From: Sipunculus nudus
Lineage: Eukaryota; Annelida; Sipuncula; Golfingiida; Sipunculidae
Reading direction: 5' to 3'
DNA: 64,000 nt
Assembly (NCBI GenBank): GCA_026874595.1
Contig: CM049307.1
Coordinates: 27,316,362 to 27,380,361, forward strand
The translations under genes and the position numbers were made by a program. The notes below the pieces were generated by a model. That model was not told where the DNA came from. It saw nothing but the letters and a program-made list of their open reading frames with translations, and searched no databases. Position 1 is the first letter of the stretch. Every line of letters starts with the position of its first letter. Positions 61,401 through 64,000 of this stretch are shown here, piece by piece.

Positions 61401-61564
61401 ACACTTGTATTATTAATATTATTATTCTATATCTTTTGTGATCTTTGAAGGTTGGTCATTATATTTTGATATGATGTCCTCTTTTTTATTTTCAGTTATC
61501 CTTTAGATGTAGTAAGAAGACACATGCAGCTCTCCATTATGATTCCAGGTTCAGCAGCAGCCAG
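46413..61564 (+). CDS. SLC25A16: SLC25A16-like mitochondrial carrier (Graves disease carrier / CoA-type), 3' end beyond window
   Basis: Seven exons give 261 residues starting MAENSRQIL; the human protein has about 332, so the sixth membrane helix and its exon or exons lie beyond 64000 or undetected. All three carrier signatures are present: PFDRVK (36-41), PLDVIR (131-136) and PLDVVR (241-246). YRGNGAQMVR (73-82) and LYRG (169-172) follow the odd helices. Diagnostic stretches AGCCAKTAVAP, LLQAHNRHYKHLG and FQVAGEDVYTGI match SLC25A16 far better than other SLC25 members. Family knowledge: an inner-membrane carrier related to yeast Leu5, linked to coenzyme A supply of the matrix; the exact substrate is inferred. 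All splice sites are GT-AG, with phases 1,1,0,1,1,2 that join without frame breaks. Intron 1 (46483-54296) is 7.8 kb and full of mobile elements. The start codon lies in GATGGCGGAG, a YY1-like context. Confidence 0.93.
47615..47930 (+). mobile_element. Family D Helitron-like element, copy D4 (5' fragment)
   Basis: Begins with the AGCTCAGCTGACT stem-loop. The body follows D5 for about 300 bases (CGAATCCAAAAT, TTCGTTCCTTTGAGA), then the match is lost before the next copy starts at 48123. Lies in carrier intron 1. Confidence 0.55.
48123..52198 (+). mobile_element. Family D Helitron-like element, copy D5 (longest)
   Basis: The 5' stem-loop at 48123 is followed by CCGTCCGTCCG. The 3' end is TCAGCTGAGTGCCGTGACCC, a decayed GACCC/GGTC stem and CCTTG at 52198. 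Its first 1.7 kb is the inverse of copy D2. Later parts carry a retrotransposon fragment and a C-run near 51332. It may be a composite of more than one insertion. Lies in carrier intron 1. Confidence 0.6.
51360..51895 (+). pseudogene. Non-LTR retrotransposon endonuclease fragment (broken)
   Basis: The frame 51554-51892 reads GNFSIDI, then QLVREPTNDHGNTIDLVFTN and SDHKILL. This is the C-terminal half of an APE-type endonuclease as found at the start of LINE ORF2 (catalytic Asn of GDFN, Asp of TIDLVFT, SDH motif). Upstream, LYRSSACPISNFFSELP continues the homology in another frame with stops, so the fragment is frameshifted. No reverse transcriptase follows. Confidence 0.75.
52199..54296 (+). 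other. 3' part of carrier intron 1
   Basis: Decayed repeat sequence related to parts of D5, then unique AT-rich DNA up to the exon 2 acceptor. No additional exon found. Confidence 0.5.
54297..54389 (+). CDS. SLC25A16: Carrier exon 2
   Basis: Acceptor CTTGCAG ends at 54296 and donor GTAAGT begins at 54390. Encodes the first PxDxxK signature and LLQAHNRHYKHL. Confidence 0.95.
54785..55030. repeat. Minisatellite of about 31-bp units in carrier intron 2
   Basis: About eight units of the form CTTATGTTTTTCATCATTGT / GTAGTCTGTACC. Confidence 0.9.
55097..55230 (+). CDS. SLC25A16: Carrier exon 3
   Basis: Acceptor TTTAAAG ends at 55096 and donor GTATGT begins at 55231. Encodes residues 56-99 (EGPLSLYRGNG and the helix 2 region). 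Confidence 0.95.
55608..55674 (+). CDS. SLC25A16: Carrier exon 4
   Basis: Acceptor TTTTCAG ends at 55607 and donor GTAGGA begins at 55675. Encodes residues 100-121 ending LLAGSMA, the start of helix 3. Confidence 0.92.
56291..58426 (+). mobile_element. Family D Helitron-like element, copy D6
   Basis: The 5' stem-loop starts at 56291. The 3' end is TTCAGCTGAGCACAGTGACC, the palindrome GACCCATGGGTC and CCTTG at 58426. It carries poly-C runs near 57160 and 57438 and a remnant of the same retrotransposon fragment seen in D5. Confidence 0.68.
58166..58330 (+). pseudogene. Strongly decayed retrotransposon endonuclease fragment
   Basis: Nucleotide match to about 51660-51800 (CATGGAAAT, ACATGCATTGGTCACAAAAT, ACAACAATTTCTTACTC), with deletions and no open frame. 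It lies at the same place in the element relative to the 3' end. Confidence 0.6.
59193..59381 (+). CDS. SLC25A16: Carrier exon 5
   Basis: Acceptor ATGACAG ends at 59192 and donor GTTTGT begins at 59382. Encodes the second signature PLDVIR through GMAPYA. An upstream ATG at 59165 in the same frame belongs to the intron. Confidence 0.95.
59833..59995 (+). CDS. SLC25A16: Carrier exon 6
   Basis: Acceptor TTTGCAG ends at 59832 and donor GTACAT begins at 59996. Encodes LSFCGFETLK to CGGLAGAFAQTV (helices 4 and 5). Confidence 0.95.
59996..61495 (+). other. Carrier intron 6
   Basis: 1.5 kb with no further exon or element end recognised. Confidence 0.6.
61496..61564 (+). CDS. SLC25A16: Carrier exon 7
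   Basis: Acceptor TTTTCAG ends at 61495 and donor CAG/GTATTA begins at 61565. Encodes the third signature YPLDVVRRHMQL. Reading through the donor meets a stop within about 11 codons, so splicing onward is expected. Confidence 0.88.
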
Positions 61565-62155
61565 GTATTACAGTGTATATTGTGACACATTTTGAGTTTT
61601 TTGGATGATCAAGTAAATCACAAGTATGCACAGTGGTTCACCATCCTTTACATTTACCTTTGAGATCCAGTGTTAACTGAAAGATCTGTTTTGAAAGCTA
61701 TCTGGGTATACCTGCTGAAAATGCAGATTGAGCAAGCCTCTCTATAATTTCTGTATATCATTTATTGTCACCAACCTTGTGGGTATCATTTGATGCTTTG
61801 AGTCCTATCCAGTATGTGAAGTTAACACTGGATGATAGTGCTCAGTAACCATTCCAATACCTTTAGTTAGGTCAACACAACAGCATCTAGTGTGAGGCAG
61901 TAAGTGTGAGGCTGTTAGCTGAACTTCCAGGGCTTCCCAGAGTTTAACCTGATCCATGCGTATCCACTTGGGTACTTTTACTATACTGCCATTGTCATAT
62001 ATTGAAAATAGAGTAATGAATTTTATAGTGATTACAAAAAATCTGATAGGGCTTCCCTCCCTAATTAAAATACAGTAGATGTGTTCTTATTGAAAAAAAA
62101 AAACACTAAATTCTAAGTATTTCTTCAAATCTTTAAAGAAAATTCATAGATTTTT
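61565..62155 (+). other. Carrier intron 7, start
   Basis: Begins with the exon 7 donor. The expected last exon (GLYRG and helix 6) was not found before the family A element. Confidence 0.55.
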
Positions 62156-64000
62156 ATGCCCCCGCCACAAAGTGGCCGGGGCATATAGTTTTACCCATGT
62201 CCGTCATTCCGTCCTTCCGTCCTTCCGAAATCAAACAGTTGTACGGACTTTTTTTCGCAATGCCTGCAGATATTGGCCTGATTTTTGGTGTGTAGGCAGA
62301 TATAGACCAGTTACAGATCGAGTTCGCGTTTCGTCCCGGTTGACCTACTTTTGATTGTTTTACGGCTCCTAAACTTAGAAAATTTCATGAAAAATAGAAA
62401 TATTCATGACAGATACACATGTACGGACTTTTTTTCGCAATGCCTGCAGATATTGGCCTGAATTTTGGTGTGTGGGCAGATATAGACCAGTTACAGATCA
62501 AGTTCGCGTTTCGTCCCATTTGACCTACTTTTGACTGTTTTACGGCTCCTAAACTTAGAAAATTTCATGAAAAATAGAAGTATTCATGACAGATACACAT
62601 GTACGGACTTTTTTTCACTATGCCTGCAGATATTGGCCTGATTTTTGGTGTGTGGCCAGATATAGACCAGTTACAGATCGAGTTCGCGTTTCGTCCTGGT
62701 TGACCTACTTTTGATCGTTTTACGGCTCCTGAACATAGAAAATTTCATGAAAAATATGAAATTTCATGACAAATACACATGTACGGACTTTTTTCCCCAG
62801 TGCCTGCAGATAATCGCCTGATTTTTGGTGTGTGGACAGATATAGACCAGTTACAGATCAAGTTCGCGTTTCGTCCCAGTTGACCTACTTTTGATTGTTT
62901 TACGGCTCCTAAACTTAGAAATTTTCATGAAAAATAGAAATATTCATGACAGATAGACATGTACAGACTTTTTTTCGCAATGCCTGCAGATATTGGCCTG
63001 ATTTTTGGTGTGTTGGCAGATATAGACCAGTTACAGATCGAGTTCACGTAACGTCCCGGTTGACCTACTTTTGACCGTTTTACGGCTCCTAAACTTAGAA
63101 AATTTCATGAAAAATAGATATATTCATGACAGATACACATGTACAGACTTTTTTTCGCAATGCCTGCAGATATTGGCCTAATTTTTGGTGTGTGGCCAGA
63201 TATAGACCAGTTACAGATCGAGTTCGCGTTTCGTCCCGGTTGACCTACTTTTGACCTTTTTACGGCTCCTGAACATAGAAAATTTCATGAAAAATATGAA
63301 ATTTCATGACAAATACACATGTACGGACTTTTTTTCGCAATGCCTGCAGATATTGGCCTGATTTTTGGTGTGTCGGCTGATATTGACCAGTTACAGATGG
63401 AGTTCACATTTCGTCCCGGTTGACCTATTTTTGACTGTTTTAAGGTCCCTGAACATAGAAAATTTCATGTAAAATATATATATTCATGACAAATACACTT
63501 GCACAGACTTTTCTTCACAATACCTGCAGATATTGGCCTGATTTTTGGTGTGTGGGCAGATAATGACCAGTTACAGATCAAGTTCACGTTTTGTCCCAGT
63601 TGACCTATTTTTGACCGTTTGTTGGTGCTCTAACATAGAAAATTTCATAAAAGGTGCACATGTATGGACTTTTTTTTGCAGTGCCTGCAGATACGGGCCT
63701 GATTTTTGGTGTGTAGGCAGATAATGACCAGTTACAGATTGAGTTCTTGTTTTGTCTCAGTTGACCTACTTTTGACCATTTGACTGCTCCTGAACATAGA
63801 AAGTTTCATGAAAAATATAAATTTTCATTACAAATGCATATGTACTGACTTTTTTTCCTCAATGTTTGCAGATACCACCCTGATTTTTTTTGTGTGGGCA
63901 GATAATGACAGTTACAGATAGAGTTTGCGTTTCATCCCGGTTGACCTACTTTTGATTGTTTTACGGCTCCTAAACATAGAAAATTTCATGAAAGACAGAA
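62156..64000 (+). mobile_element. Family A Helitron-like element, copy A3 (runs off the window)
   Basis: 5' stem-loop at 62156-62184, then TTCCGTCC repeats and about ten units of 180 bp (GTACGGACTT at 62241, 62421 and 62601). The units near 63480-64000 carry the same variants in the same order as the last units of A1, including a shortened one. The 3' end lies outside the window. Confidence 0.78.

Noticed and set aside
62172..62354. Open frames inside family A arrays (also near 6798 and 42527)
   Set aside because: They follow the 180-bp unit and recur in copies by repetition; not genes.

Overview
The window looks like nuclear DNA of a bivalve mollusc or a close lophotrochozoan. It is AT-rich, its genes are split by GT-AG introns, it is crowded with fold-back and tandem-core mobile elements, and its two protein genes have animal family members. 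The species cannot be fixed from sequence alone. Genes and RNAs were found by reading splice sites, motifs and base pairing by eye; no database was searched.

About 2.9-17.2 kb, plus strand: the most interesting locus is a multi-exon, apparently non-coding transcript whose introns carry small nucleolar RNAs. I find two copies of a box C/D guide predicted to target the 28S site equivalent to human Cm3848. There are three copies of a SNORD27-like guide (18S A27), and two copies plus one decayed copy of a guide for 5.8S U14. There are also two copies of a long orphan box C/D RNA of about 160 nt and one H/ACA RNA. The exons are short, at least one is tandemly duplicated, and the last exon carries two AATAAA signals near 17.12 and 17.16 kb. 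This is the layout of the animal UHG/SNHG snoRNA host genes; human SNHG1 (UHG) also hosts SNORD27. The 5' exon or exons were not found.

About 17.2-32.5 kb: no gene recognised. The stretch holds mobile elements, a recent 256-bp tandem duplication and a minisatellite of roughly 74-bp units at 29.7-31.0 kb.

About 32.6-35.4 kb, minus strand: a two-exon gene for a 684-residue RING plus TRAF-type zinc-finger protein. It has an NRDP1/RNF151-like N terminus and a long acidic, serine-rich tail with SUMO-interaction-like motifs. About 35.5-46.4 kb is repeat-bearing non-coding DNA, including a 1.7-kb near-perfect inverted-repeat element.

About 46.4-61.6 kb, plus strand: seven exons of an SLC25A16-type mitochondrial carrier (261 residues seen). 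Its C-terminal exon or exons lie beyond the window. Intron 1 alone is 7.8 kb and filled with mobile elements. The RING gene and the carrier gene point away from each other.

Mobile elements: five families (called A-E here) share one plan. Each has a 5' stem-loop, a short GTCC-rich stretch, often a tandem-repeat core, and a 3' stem-loop followed by CTAG-T or CTTG-T. I infer non-autonomous Helitron/Helentron-type elements. Family A has three copies, at 6.4, 42.5 and 62.2 kb, the last running off the window.
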